Source: Betaproteobacteria bacterium (lineage in GTDB: Bacteria; Pseudomonadota; Gammaproteobacteria; Burkholderiales; Thiobacillaceae). Taken from it: DNA of 13,701 nt. Where the stretch lies: contig VGVU01000024.1 of assembly GCA_016873905.1 (NCBI GenBank), positions 1 through 13,701 of the forward strand. Reading direction: 5' to 3'. Under the pieces are notes generated by a model. It was not told the DNA's origin. It ran no database searches and worked only from the letters and a program-made list of their open reading frames with translations. The translations under genes were made by a program, and so were the position numbers. Shown here piece by piece: positions 1-5,858 of this stretch (position 1 is the first letter of the stretch; each line of letters starts with the position of its first letter).

Positions 1-154
1 AAAGCCCCTCAAAGCGCAACTTGTCTGCCGCATCCGAGGCGTTGGAAATCATCTCGCGCAGAAAGATCTCCTTGTGCGAATACAAGGAGTGGATCATCAG
101 TTGCAGGAGTTGTTTGACTTCGGCCTGGAAGCCGAGGGTTTCTTTGCCGCTCAT
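1..154 (-). CDS. htpG: HtpG (Hsp90 family molecular chaperone), N-terminal fragment
   Basis: Only the first 51 codons are present; the gene continues past the left edge of the window. The translation begins MSGKETLGFQAEV and runs through HSLYSHKEIFLREMISNASD and AADKLRF, the very conserved opening of bacterial Hsp90. In the family, the Glu of LRE (E34 here) drives ATP hydrolysis and the Asn of SNASD (N38 here) helps hold Mg-ATP; both are present. HtpG is a cytosolic ATP-dependent dimeric chaperone that remodels client proteins, often with the DnaK system. The start is supported by an AGGGA ribosome-binding site 9 bases upstream (164-168) and by alignment with the usual family start. A sigma-32-type promoter lies just upstream, as expected for a heat-shock gene. 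Identification is firm; nothing can be said about the missing ATPase remainder, middle and C-terminal domains. Confidence 0.96.
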   Translation of the reverse strand, partial: MSGKETLGFQAEVKQLLQLMIHSLYSHKEIFLREMISNASDAADKLRFEGL

Positions 155-191
155 CGTGTGTTTTCCCTGGAGTTAAAACGAACGCAACCAG

Positions 192-218
192 AGATGGGGG
201 CCCCTACGACGATTTCAA
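192..218 (-). promoter_or_regulatory. Sigma-32 (heat-shock) promoter of htpG
   Basis: On the minus strand a -35 element TTGAAA (213-218) is followed after 13 bases by CCCCATCT (192-199). This matches the known RpoH consensus (CTTGAAA, 11-16 bases, CCCCATNT) in sequence and spacing. Transcription would begin near 185, giving a leader of about 30 bases that contains the htpG ribosome-binding site. The element directly precedes an Hsp90 gene, a classic RpoH target, which strengthens the call. No CIRCE (HrcA operator) is present here, so control looks sigma-32-only. Confidence 0.8.
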
Positions 219-245
219 TAGCGACCGGCCAACCCGATGAAAACC

Positions 246-282
246 CAGCCCGGCTCCCAGCAGAGGGCTTAGGGGAGCGCTG
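246..282 (-). terminator. Possible terminator hairpin after the bamE-dapB operon
   Basis: Two nested inverted repeats, GCTCCC (253-258) with GGGAGC (273-278) and CAGC (246-249) with GCTG (279-282), give a stem of about 10 pairs with a 3-base bulge and a 14-base loop. Read on the minus strand, downstream of dapB, the stem is followed by GGGTTTTC, a short and imperfect U-run. The hairpin is easy to see; its role as a rho-independent terminator is inferred from its place between dapB and the htpG promoter. Confidence 0.4.
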
Positions 283-319
283 CAACCGCCTTGGCGACTT
301 CACCCCGAAACAGCGACTG

Positions 320-335
320 GCCATGGCCACATGGC
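320..335. repeat. Small inverted repeat just downstream of dapB
   Basis: A perfect 6-bp inverted repeat, GCCATG and CATGGC, is separated by 4 bases and lies 25 bases past the dapB stop. There is no T-run after it on either strand, so it is not a standard intrinsic terminator. It could protect the 3' end of the bamE-dapB mRNA or be fortuitous. Confidence 0.3.
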
Positions 336-360
336 GCTACGCTGGGTTCACCACAACGGT

Positions 361-1164
361 TCAGCGCAGCCCGAGCACATCCTGCATGTCGTAGAGGCCT
401 TCGGTCTTGCCTTGCAGGTAACGCGCAGCACGCAGGGCGCCGTTAGCAAAGGTGAGGCGGCTGGAGGCCTTATGGGTGATTTCGACGCGTTCGCCCATGG
501 CGGCGAACAGCGCGGTGTGGTCGCCGACGACATCGCCGGCGCGCACGGTGGCAAAGCCGATGGTGTTGGCGTTGCGCTCGCCGGTCACGCCCTCGCGGCC
601 GTAAACGGCACAGTCCTTGAGATCACGACCCAAGGCGCTGGCGATGACTTCGCCCATGCGCAGGGCGGTTCCTGACGGCGCATCGACCTTGTGGCGGTGG
701 TGGGCTTCGATAATCTCGATGTCGTAGCCTTCGTTCAACACGCGGCTGGCGACATCCAGCAGCTTGAACACGAGGTTCACGCCGACGCTCATGTTGGGTG
801 CAAAACAGACCGGAATACGCTGGGCAGCGGCGGCAATGGCGGCCTTGCCGGCGGCGTCAAAGCCGGTGGTCCCAATGACGATGGGCACTTCGTGTTCGAT
901 ACATTTGGGCAGATAGGCGAGCGTCGCTTCGGGACGGGTGAAGTCGATCAGGACGCGGCTCATCTCCAGCGCAGCATCTACATTGTCGCTGACGGAAACG
1001 CCCAGCGCCGGGCCGATCAATTCGCCGGCATCACGACCAAGCAGCGGGCTTCCACTGCGATCCAGCGCGGCCACAAGACGCATGTCGGAGGCCGCCGCGA
1101 CGGCTTCCAGCAGGGCACGACCCATGCGGCCGGAACATCCGGCCAGAGTAACGGGGACCATCAT
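361..1164 (-). CDS. dapB: 4-hydroxy-tetrahydrodipicolinate reductase
   Basis: DapB reduces 4-hydroxy-tetrahydrodipicolinate to tetrahydrodipicolinate with NAD(P)H, in the cytosolic lysine/diaminopimelate pathway that feeds protein and peptidoglycan synthesis. The 267-residue protein has the usual family length. The N-terminal Rossmann motif GCSGRMG (residues 9-15) binds the dinucleotide; GTTG (98-101) and APNMSVGVN (122-130) follow; the signature EAHHRHKVDAPSGTA (153-167) carries the catalytic His pair and Lys plus the substrate-binding loop. The ATG at 1164 overlaps the stop of bamE as ATGA, and a good ribosome-binding site GAGGTG (1170-1175) sits inside the end of bamE. A second ATG directly follows the first and could be used instead. 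Co-transcription and probably coupled translation with bamE are inferred from the overlap. Confidence 0.97.
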   Translation of the reverse strand: MMVPVTLAGCSGRMGRALLEAVAAASDMRLVAALDRSGSPLLGRDAGELIGPALGVSVSDNVDAALEMSRVLIDFTRPEATLAYLPKCIEHEVPIVIGTTGFDAAGKAAIAAAAQRIPVCFAPNMSVGVNLVFKLLDVASRVLNEGYDIEIIEAHHRHKVDAPSGTALRMGEVIASALGRDLKDCAVYGREGVTGERNANTIGFATVRAGDVVGDHTALFAAMGERVEITHKASSRLTFANGALRAARYLQGKTEGLYDMQDVLGLR

Positions 1165-1559
1165 GGTTTCACCTCGACAGCGGGTTTTGCGGCCACAACA
1201 TTGCCCTCGATGGTTTGCAGAACATCGCCATCAAAGAGGATCGTCACGCGCCGCGACTCAAGCGTCTTGCCGCCCTTTTGCAGGGTGTAAACAAAATCCC
1301 AGCGGTTGGTGCGGAAGGCATCGACCACCAGGGGGGTGCCAAGGACAAAACGAACCTGGGAGCGGGTCATGCCGGGTTTCAGCTTGTCCACCATCTCCTG
1401 GGTAATCACATTGCCCTGCGGAATGTCGAGCTTGTAGGGCTGGATAAGTTCGAGCGGATTGCGAAGGCTGTCCTTGAAGGTGTCCTTCAGGTTGCCATTA
1501 AGGCTGCAACCGGGCAGCACCAGCGTCAGGATTGCGAACAAAAAGAGAGGGTTTCGCAT
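1161..1559 (-). CDS. bamE: Outer membrane protein assembly factor BamE (SmpA/OmlA lipoprotein)
   Basis: BamE is a small periplasm-facing lipoprotein of the BAM complex, which folds beta-barrel proteins into the outer membrane. The 132-residue product starts with a short basic segment, a hydrophobic stretch and the lipobox LPGC, with the lipidated Cys at residue 18; the mature part would begin CSLNGN. Family hallmarks follow: YKLDIPQGNVI, then KLKPGMTRSQVRFVLGTPL, then WDFVYTLQ near residues 88-95. The C-terminal tail is Ala/Val/Lys/Pro rich. No strong ribosome-binding site precedes the ATG at 1559, but an upstream start is unlikely because the signal peptide begins exactly here. It is divergent from fur and overlaps dapB at its 3' end. 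The bamE-fur divergent pair is a familiar proteobacterial arrangement. Confidence 0.95.
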   Translation of the reverse strand: MRNPLFLFAILTLVLPGCSLNGNLKDTFKDSLRNPLELIQPYKLDIPQGNVITQEMVDKLKPGMTRSQVRFVLGTPLVVDAFRTNRWDFVYTLQKGGKTLESRRVTILFDGDVLQTIEGNVVAAKPAVEVKP

Positions 1560-1622
1560 AATCGGTCACAAGAGAATAAGTCGCGCTATGATAACGCACC
1601 CTATAAAGGACCCGCACAGGAA
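1560..1622. promoter_or_regulatory. Divergent promoter region of bamE-dapB and fur
   Basis: This 63-base spacer must hold the starts for both transcripts unless one promoter lies inside the opposite gene. For fur, TATGAT (1587-1592) is a good -10 box, but the -35 region at about 1563-1569 is poor. The implied start near 1599 gives a short leader containing AAAGGA (1605-1610), the likely fur ribosome-binding site. TGATAAC (1589-1595) resembles one half of a Fur box, but the second half is not convincing. For bamE I can pick no promoter with confidence. Confidence 0.4.
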
Positions 1623-2051
1623 ATGACGACTGGCGATCAACTCAAGAGCCTCGGATTAAAGATAACCGCGCCGCGCAAGCGCATTTTGGAACTGTTTGAG
1701 TCCAGTGAGCGTCACCATCTTTCTGCCGATGATGTCTATCGGATCCTGGCGGCCGAGGACTACGATGTGGGTCTGGCCACGGTTTATCGGGTTCTCATGC
1801 AGTTCGAACAGGCCGGGCTGCTGCTCCGGCATCACTTCGATAACGACAAGGCGGTCTTCGAACTCAATCCGGGCGAGCATCATGATCACATGGTCTGCAT
1901 GCAATGCGGCCGCGTTGAAGAGTTTCACGATGCCGAGATCGAGGCCCGGCAAAAGGCGGTGGCCAAAAAGCAGGGATTCGTGATCCGTGAGCACCACCTG
2001 ACGCTTTATGTCGAATGCACCCGCAAGAACTGCGAGCATCGGCGCACCTGA
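1623..2051 (+). CDS. fur: Ferric uptake regulator Fur
   Basis: Fur is a cytosolic dimeric Fe(II)-sensing repressor of iron uptake and related genes. The reading frame stays open far upstream, but the true start is the ATG at 1623: from there the protein (142 residues) aligns with the family start MTTGDQLKSLGLKITAPR, and AAAGGA lies 12 bases before it. The N-terminal winged helix ends with the recognition helix GLATVYRVL (residues 50-58). The dimerisation and metal half has HHDHMVCMQCG (86-96), containing regulatory-site histidines and the first CxxC, and a C-terminal Cys pair (C132, C137) that usually completes structural Zn binding. His32-His33, also a metal-site position in the family, is present. 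It is divergent from bamE and convergent with recN. Regulation by its own product is common in the family but not demonstrated here. Confidence 0.96.
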   Translation: MTTGDQLKSLGLKITAPRKRILELFESSERHHLSADDVYRILAAEDYDVGLATVYRVLMQFEQAGLLLRHHFDNDKAVFELNPGEHHDHMVCMQCGRVEEFHDAEIEARQKAVAKKQGFVIREHHLTLYVECTRKNCEHRRT

Positions 2052-2104
2052 ATCCGGCTCAGACTCAGGCGCTGCGACCAGGCCACCCGACTCCCCTCTG
2101 TAGC

Positions 2105-2129
2105 AAGAGCGCAATCTCTGCGCCCTCTT
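2105..2129. terminator. Hairpin in the fur/recN convergent spacer, possible bidirectional terminator
   Basis: AAGA + GCGCA (2105-2113), a 5-base loop ATCTC, then TGCGC (2119-2123), a 2-base bulge and TCTT (2126-2129) form a stem of 9 pairs in the 101-base gap between the ends of fur and recN. Neither side has a clean T-tract, so intrinsic termination is only plausible. The core resembles the hairpin between aceF and lpdA (see findings). The rest of the gap (2052-2104 and 2130-2152) shows nothing I can name. Confidence 0.4.
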
Positions 2130-2152
2130 TCAAGCCCCTAAACTAAAAGACC

Positions 2153-3817
2153 CTAAACGGTCGCCGCTTTACGAATCATCTCGGCGGCGTGTTGGCGCGT
2201 CGTCGCCGTCATTTCCAGCCCGCCCAACATGCGCGCAATCTCGTCGATGCGGGCGTCAGCCTCCAGCCGCTGCACCGCTGTTATGGCCTGACCCGCGTCC
2301 AGCGTCTTGCTGACCGCAAACTGATAGTCGGCGGCGGCGGCCACCTGGGGCAGATGAGTCACGCAGATCACTTGCCGGCCGCGCCCCAGTGCCGCCAGCT
2401 TTTGCCCCAACACGCTGGCCACGCGGCCACCGATACCGGCGTCAACCTCGTCGAACACCAGCGTATCGCTGCCCTTGTCTGCCGCCAACACCGTCTGCAG
2501 GGCCAGCCCAATGCGTGACAACTCGCCGCCCGAGGCGGTCTGAGCCAGGGATTTCAGGCCCTGGCCTGCATGCGGCGCGACCTGAAAGGCCACGCTATCC
2601 TGGCCCTGCGGCCCGGCCGGGCCCCGCTCCACGACAATCTCCAGACGGCCACCCGCCATCGCCAGTTCCTGCATCACCGCCGTCACCGCCGCCGCCAGCG
2701 GAACCGCACCCTGAGCACGCGCCGCACTCACGCGGTCGGCCTGGGCCTGCCATTTTCTGCCCGCCTCGACCGCGGCCTGTTGCAAGGCCTGAAGGTCTGC
2801 GCTGGCCTGGGCCTCGGCCAGCCGTTGTTGCGCTGTCGCAAACAGTTCTGGCAAGGCCTCCACCGCCACCTGATGACGACGCGCCGTCGCGCTGATATCA
2901 GCCATCCGCAACTCGATCTGGCTCAGGGCCTGAGGATCAATATCAATCCGTTCCGCGTAACGATTCAGGCTGCGGGCCGCTTCCTCAAGTTCAGCCATGG
3001 CGCTGTCGATCAGCGCCTGCGTCTCGGCCAACTGAGGGTCAATCTCGACCAGACTGGAAAGACGCTGGCGTGCGCCACTCAAGCGCGTCAGCGTGGCCAT
3101 CTCATCGCCCGCCAGCTCCGTGGCCACGGCCTGTGTCCCCGTCAACAGGTCGGCTGCATGCGCCAGGCGGCTGTGTTCAACCTGAATCTGCGCCCATTCC
3201 TCTGCCTGCAGGCCCAGCCGCCGCAGGTCGTCTGCCACCCACTGATATTGCGCCAGCGTCTGAGCCAGCGACTCGCCCTGGCGGGCCGCCTCAGCCAGCG
3301 CGTGCTCGGCCGCCTTCCAGTCCCGCCAAGTGACAGCCAGCGCGGCGGTGTCTTCGGCAAGGCCGAGGGCCTCGTCGAGGATCTCCATCTGCCGCGCCGG
3401 TTTCAACAGGGAGTAATGCGCGTGCTGGCCGTGGATGTCGATCAGGCATTCACCCAGGGCCTTGAGTTGGGCCTGGGTCACGCTAACGCCGTTGATCTGG
3501 GCGCGCGAACGGCCACCCGACTCAACGCTGCGCCGCACCAGACACAGCCCCGGATCGCCCACCAAATCCTGCGCCTGCAACCAGAGGGCCGCCGGGCTGG
3601 TGTCGGGGCAGGAAAACTCGGCGGTAATCTCGGCACGCTCGGCCCCCTGACGAATGAGATCCCCTTCGGCACGCCCTCCCAAGGCCAGATTCAGCGCCCC
3701 CAGCAGGATGGATTTTCCGGCCCCGGTCTCGCCGGTCAGGACCCCAAAGCCGGATGAAAACGCAAGATCCAGGCGATGGACCAGAACAAAATCACGGATA
3801 GAGAGGGACAGCAGCAT
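2153..3817 (-). CDS. recN: DNA repair protein RecN
   Basis: RecN is an SMC-like ATPase that acts early in recombinational repair of double-strand breaks, holding DNA and working with RecA. The 554-residue protein has the usual length and layout: an N-terminal ATPase half with Walker A GETGAGKS (about 29-36) and the Q-loop region DIHGQHAH (about 126-133); a central Ala/Gln/Leu-rich region (about 150-370) with coiled-coil character; and a C-terminal half with the ABC signature SGGELSRIGLAL (about 428-439), Walker B LVFDEVDAG and the H-loop VTHLPQ. The start MLLSLSIRDFVLV matches the family. It lies 6 bases after the nadK stop, so the two are almost certainly one operon. No clear Shine-Dalgarno is visible, so translation may depend on nadK. 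recN is SOS-induced in many bacteria; see the LexA-like site upstream of nadK. Confidence 0.96.
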   Translation of the reverse strand: MLLSLSIRDFVLVHRLDLAFSSGFGVLTGETGAGKSILLGALNLALGGRAEGDLIRQGAERAEITAEFSCPDTSPAALWLQAQDLVGDPGLCLVRRSVESGGRSRAQINGVSVTQAQLKALGECLIDIHGQHAHYSLLKPARQMEILDEALGLAEDTAALAVTWRDWKAAEHALAEAARQGESLAQTLAQYQWVADDLRRLGLQAEEWAQIQVEHSRLAHAADLLTGTQAVATELAGDEMATLTRLSGARQRLSSLVEIDPQLAETQALIDSAMAELEEAARSLNRYAERIDIDPQALSQIELRMADISATARRHQVAVEALPELFATAQQRLAEAQASADLQALQQAAVEAGRKWQAQADRVSAARAQGAVPLAAAVTAVMQELAMAGGRLEIVVERGPAGPQGQDSVAFQVAPHAGQGLKSLAQTASGGELSRIGLALQTVLAADKGSDTLVFDEVDAGIGGRVASVLGQKLAALGRGRQVICVTHLPQVAAAADYQFAVSKTLDAGQAITAVQRLEADARIDEIARMLGGLEMTATTRQHAAEMIRKAATV

Positions 3818-3823
3818 CGCAAA

Positions 3824-4696
3824 TCAGAGCTTTTCGCCCCAATGCAGTTTCTGTCGCAGGGTGTCATAGTAATTGTGGTTGACGGGGTGCAGCAGCCGCA
3901 CCGTATTGGCGGCGCGGCGCACGATAACGCGCTGACCGACGCTCAAGTCAAAGTGATCCTGGCCATCAAAGTGCACCCGCGCATCGGCGGCATGGATGAG
4001 ATTGATCTCGATCTCGAAATGGCTGTTGACCGCAATCGCCCGGGCCGAAAGGGTGTGCGGACAGATCGGTGCCAGCACCACGGCCTCCAGGGTCGGGTGC
4101 AGGATGGGGCCGCCCGCCGACAGGGCGTACGCCGTCGAACCGGTGGGTGTGGCCACCACCAGACCATCGGCGCGCTGGCTATATACAAACTGGCCGTCGA
4201 TATAGACCTCAAACTCAATCAGGCGGCCCATAGCTCCCTTGCTGACCACCACATCGTTAAAGGCGTGCCTTTTCAGCAGGGTGTTGTCGCCGTCCTCGAT
4301 ACGACAATCGAAGAGGATGCGTTCCTCAAACTGGTGCGCCCCGTCCAGCATCTCCTGCAGGGTCTGGATCATGGTGTCCACAGAGACATCCGCCAGAAAA
4401 CCCAGTCGGCCCTGGTTGACCCCAATCAGCGGCACTTGATAATCCGCGATCTGGCGCGCCATGTGCAGCATGGTGCCATCGCCACCCAGCACAATGACCA
4501 GATCGGCCTGGGTGCCAATTTCCTCGAAACTGGCCAGGCGCGCATCCCCCAAACCGCACACCCCGACCGTCTCAGGCATCACCAGAACTTCATAGCCCGA
4601 TCGGGTCAGCCAGGCATTGAGACGCGACAGCGAACCGCACGCGACAGCGCTCTCATATTTGCCAACCAATGCAATGGTCTTGAAAAGTGTGGACAT
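3824..4696 (-). CDS. nadK: NAD kinase
   Basis: NadK phosphorylates NAD to NADP using ATP or polyphosphate, and is the cytosolic source of all NADP. The 290-residue protein carries the family motifs in order: GGDGTML (71-77, with catalytic Asp73), NQGRLGFL (94-101), the NAD-binding FNDVVV (146-151), and DGLVVATPTGSTAY followed by LSAGGPI (177-198). The start MSTLFKTIALVG fits the family N-terminus closely. There is no Shine-Dalgarno before it, and a TATAAT box ends only 8 bases upstream, suggesting a nearly leaderless mRNA. It is first in a two-gene operon with recN, an order seen in betaproteobacteria, and is divergent from hrcA. Genes of this family were formerly called ppnK or yfjB. Confidence 0.96.
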   Translation of the reverse strand: MSTLFKTIALVGKYESAVACGSLSRLNAWLTRSGYEVLVMPETVGVCGLGDARLASFEEIGTQADLVIVLGGDGTMLHMARQIADYQVPLIGVNQGRLGFLADVSVDTMIQTLQEMLDGAHQFEERILFDCRIEDGDNTLLKRHAFNDVVVSKGAMGRLIEFEVYIDGQFVYSQRADGLVVATPTGSTAYALSAGGPILHPTLEAVVLAPICPHTLSARAIAVNSHFEIEINLIHAADARVHFDGQDHFDLSVGQRVIVRRAANTVRLLHPVNHNYYDTLRQKLHWGEKL

Positions 4697-4704
4697 AGCG
4701 TAGG

Positions 4705-4735
4705 ATTATAGAGGCTGAAATAATGAAACTGACAA
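4705..4735 (-). promoter_or_regulatory. Sigma-70-type promoter of nadK-recN
   Basis: On the minus strand, TTGTCA (4730-4735, five of six consensus bases) and a perfect TATAAT (4705-4710) are separated by 19 bases, slightly longer than ideal. Transcription would begin about 7 bases after the -10 box, near 4698, so the nadK ATG at 4696 would lie at or within two bases of the 5' end. The motif is clear; its use is inferred. Confidence 0.6.
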
Positions 4736-4777
4736 ACCAACCAGGATGTTGCGCCACCCGGCGACAAACAAAGACCT

Positions 4778-5836
4778 ATGGATTATGGCATGCCGCCAAC
4801 CGCCGAACTTAAACCCCGCGCCCGCGTCCTGCTCAAGACCCTCGTCGAGCGCTATATCCACGACGGCCAGCCGGTCGGGTCACGGACCCTGGCTCGCCAT
4901 GCCGGTCTCGACCTGTCCCCCGCCTCGATCCGCAACATCATGTCCGACCTTGAGGAGGGCGGCTTCATCACCAGTCCGCACACCTCGGCGGGCCGCATCC
5001 CGACGCCGCGTGGCTACCGGCTGTTTGTTGATACCCTGCTGACCGTCAAGCCGCTGGGCGACCCGGATCGCAACCAGATCGAGACGGCCCTCCTGTCCAA
5101 CAGCCCGGCCAGTGACCCGCAACGCATCATTACCACGGCGGCCACCCTGCTCTCGGAGCTGACCCAGTTCGCAAGCATCGTCGCCGTCTCTCGCCGCCGC
5201 GAACCCAGCTTCCGACAGATCGAGTTCCTGCGCCTGTCGGACAGCCGCATCCTGCTCATCATCATCACCGACGAAGGCGATGTCCAAAACCGCATCCTGT
5301 TCACCGACCGGTCGTATAGCCAGGAACAGCTCACCCGCGCCGCGAGCCATTTCAACAAACACTACGCCGGCCTGACCTTCGAGGCCGTTCGACCCCGCCT
5401 GCAACAGGAGCTGTCCGGACTGCGCGCCGACATCAGCACCCTGATGGCGCTGGCCGTTGAGGCCGGCAACGAGACCATGAATGCCGCCGGCCAGCAATAT
5501 GTGGTGAGCGGCGAGTCCAATCTGCTGCACACGCCCGACCTGTCCTACAACATGGAGCGGATGCGCGAGTTGTTCCGCCTCTTTGAACACCGCACCGAAC
5601 TGATGCAGTTGCTGAACCTGGGCCACCACGCCAACGGTATCCAGATGTTCATTGGTGCCGAGGCGGGCGTGGCCTCACTCGACGAATGCAGCGTCGTGGC
5701 CGCCCCCTATGCCGTCAACGGCGAGGTGATTGGCACCCTCAGCGTCATCGGCCCGACCCGCATGGCCTACGAACGCATCATTCCTATCGTCGATGTCACC
5801 TCGCGCCTGCTGTCCAGCGCCCTCAGTCACCCCTAG
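4778..5836 (+). CDS. hrcA: Heat-inducible transcription repressor HrcA
   Basis: HrcA binds CIRCE operators and represses chaperone genes such as groESL; its activity depends on GroEL. The 352-residue protein opens with a winged helix containing LLKTLVERYIHDGQPVGSRT (about 18-37) and LDLSPASIRNIMSDLEE (44-60), then the hallmark SPHTSAGRIPTPRGYRLFVD (66-85). A GAF-like central domain and the C-terminal segment ending VTSRLLSSAL complete the family pattern. The start is uncertain: ATG at 4778 gives MDYGMPPTAEL, whereas the in-frame ATG at 4790 gives MPPTAEL. Neither has a good Shine-Dalgarno, and the family typically starts about where the second does. hemH follows after 22 bases, so the two are probably co-transcribed. 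There is no grpE-dnaK-dnaJ cluster next to it, and I see no CIRCE element in the window, including at its own promoter. Confidence 0.95.
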   Translation: MDYGMPPTAELKPRARVLLKTLVERYIHDGQPVGSRTLARHAGLDLSPASIRNIMSDLEEGGFITSPHTSAGRIPTPRGYRLFVDTLLTVKPLGDPDRNQIETALLSNSPASDPQRIITTAATLLSELTQFASIVAVSRRREPSFRQIEFLRLSDSRILLIIITDEGDVQNRILFTDRSYSQEQLTRAASHFNKHYAGLTFEAVRPRLQQELSGLRADISTLMALAVEAGNETMNAAGQQYVVSGESNLLHTPDLSYNMERMRELFRLFEHRTELMQLLNLGHHANGIQMFIGAEAGVASLDECSVVAAPYAVNGEVIGTLSVIGPTRMAYERIIPIVDVTSRLLSSALSHP

Positions 5837-5858
5837 GCCGTCCCTGAAAGAAGCCTTC

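Noticed and set aside
1215..1622. N-terminal extension of the fur frame into bamE
   Set aside because: It is open by chance opposite bamE; the Fur family start aligns with the ATG at 1623.
2570..3757. A 395-codon open frame on the plus strand opposite recN
   Set aside because: It is antisense to recN, is rich in Arg/Gln/Leu as expected of a shadow frame, and has no motif.
4679..4700. CTTGAAAA before hrcA as a sigma-32 -35 element
   Set aside because: No CCCCAT-like -10 element lies at the right distance, and the site is inside the nadK coding start.
3776..4711. A 311-codon open frame on the plus strand opposite nadK
   Set aside because: It is antisense to nadK, which has every family motif; no independent support.
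4697..4777. CIRCE operator at the hrcA promoter
   Set aside because: No TTAGCACTC/GAGTGCTAA-type inverted repeat is present here or elsewhere in the window.
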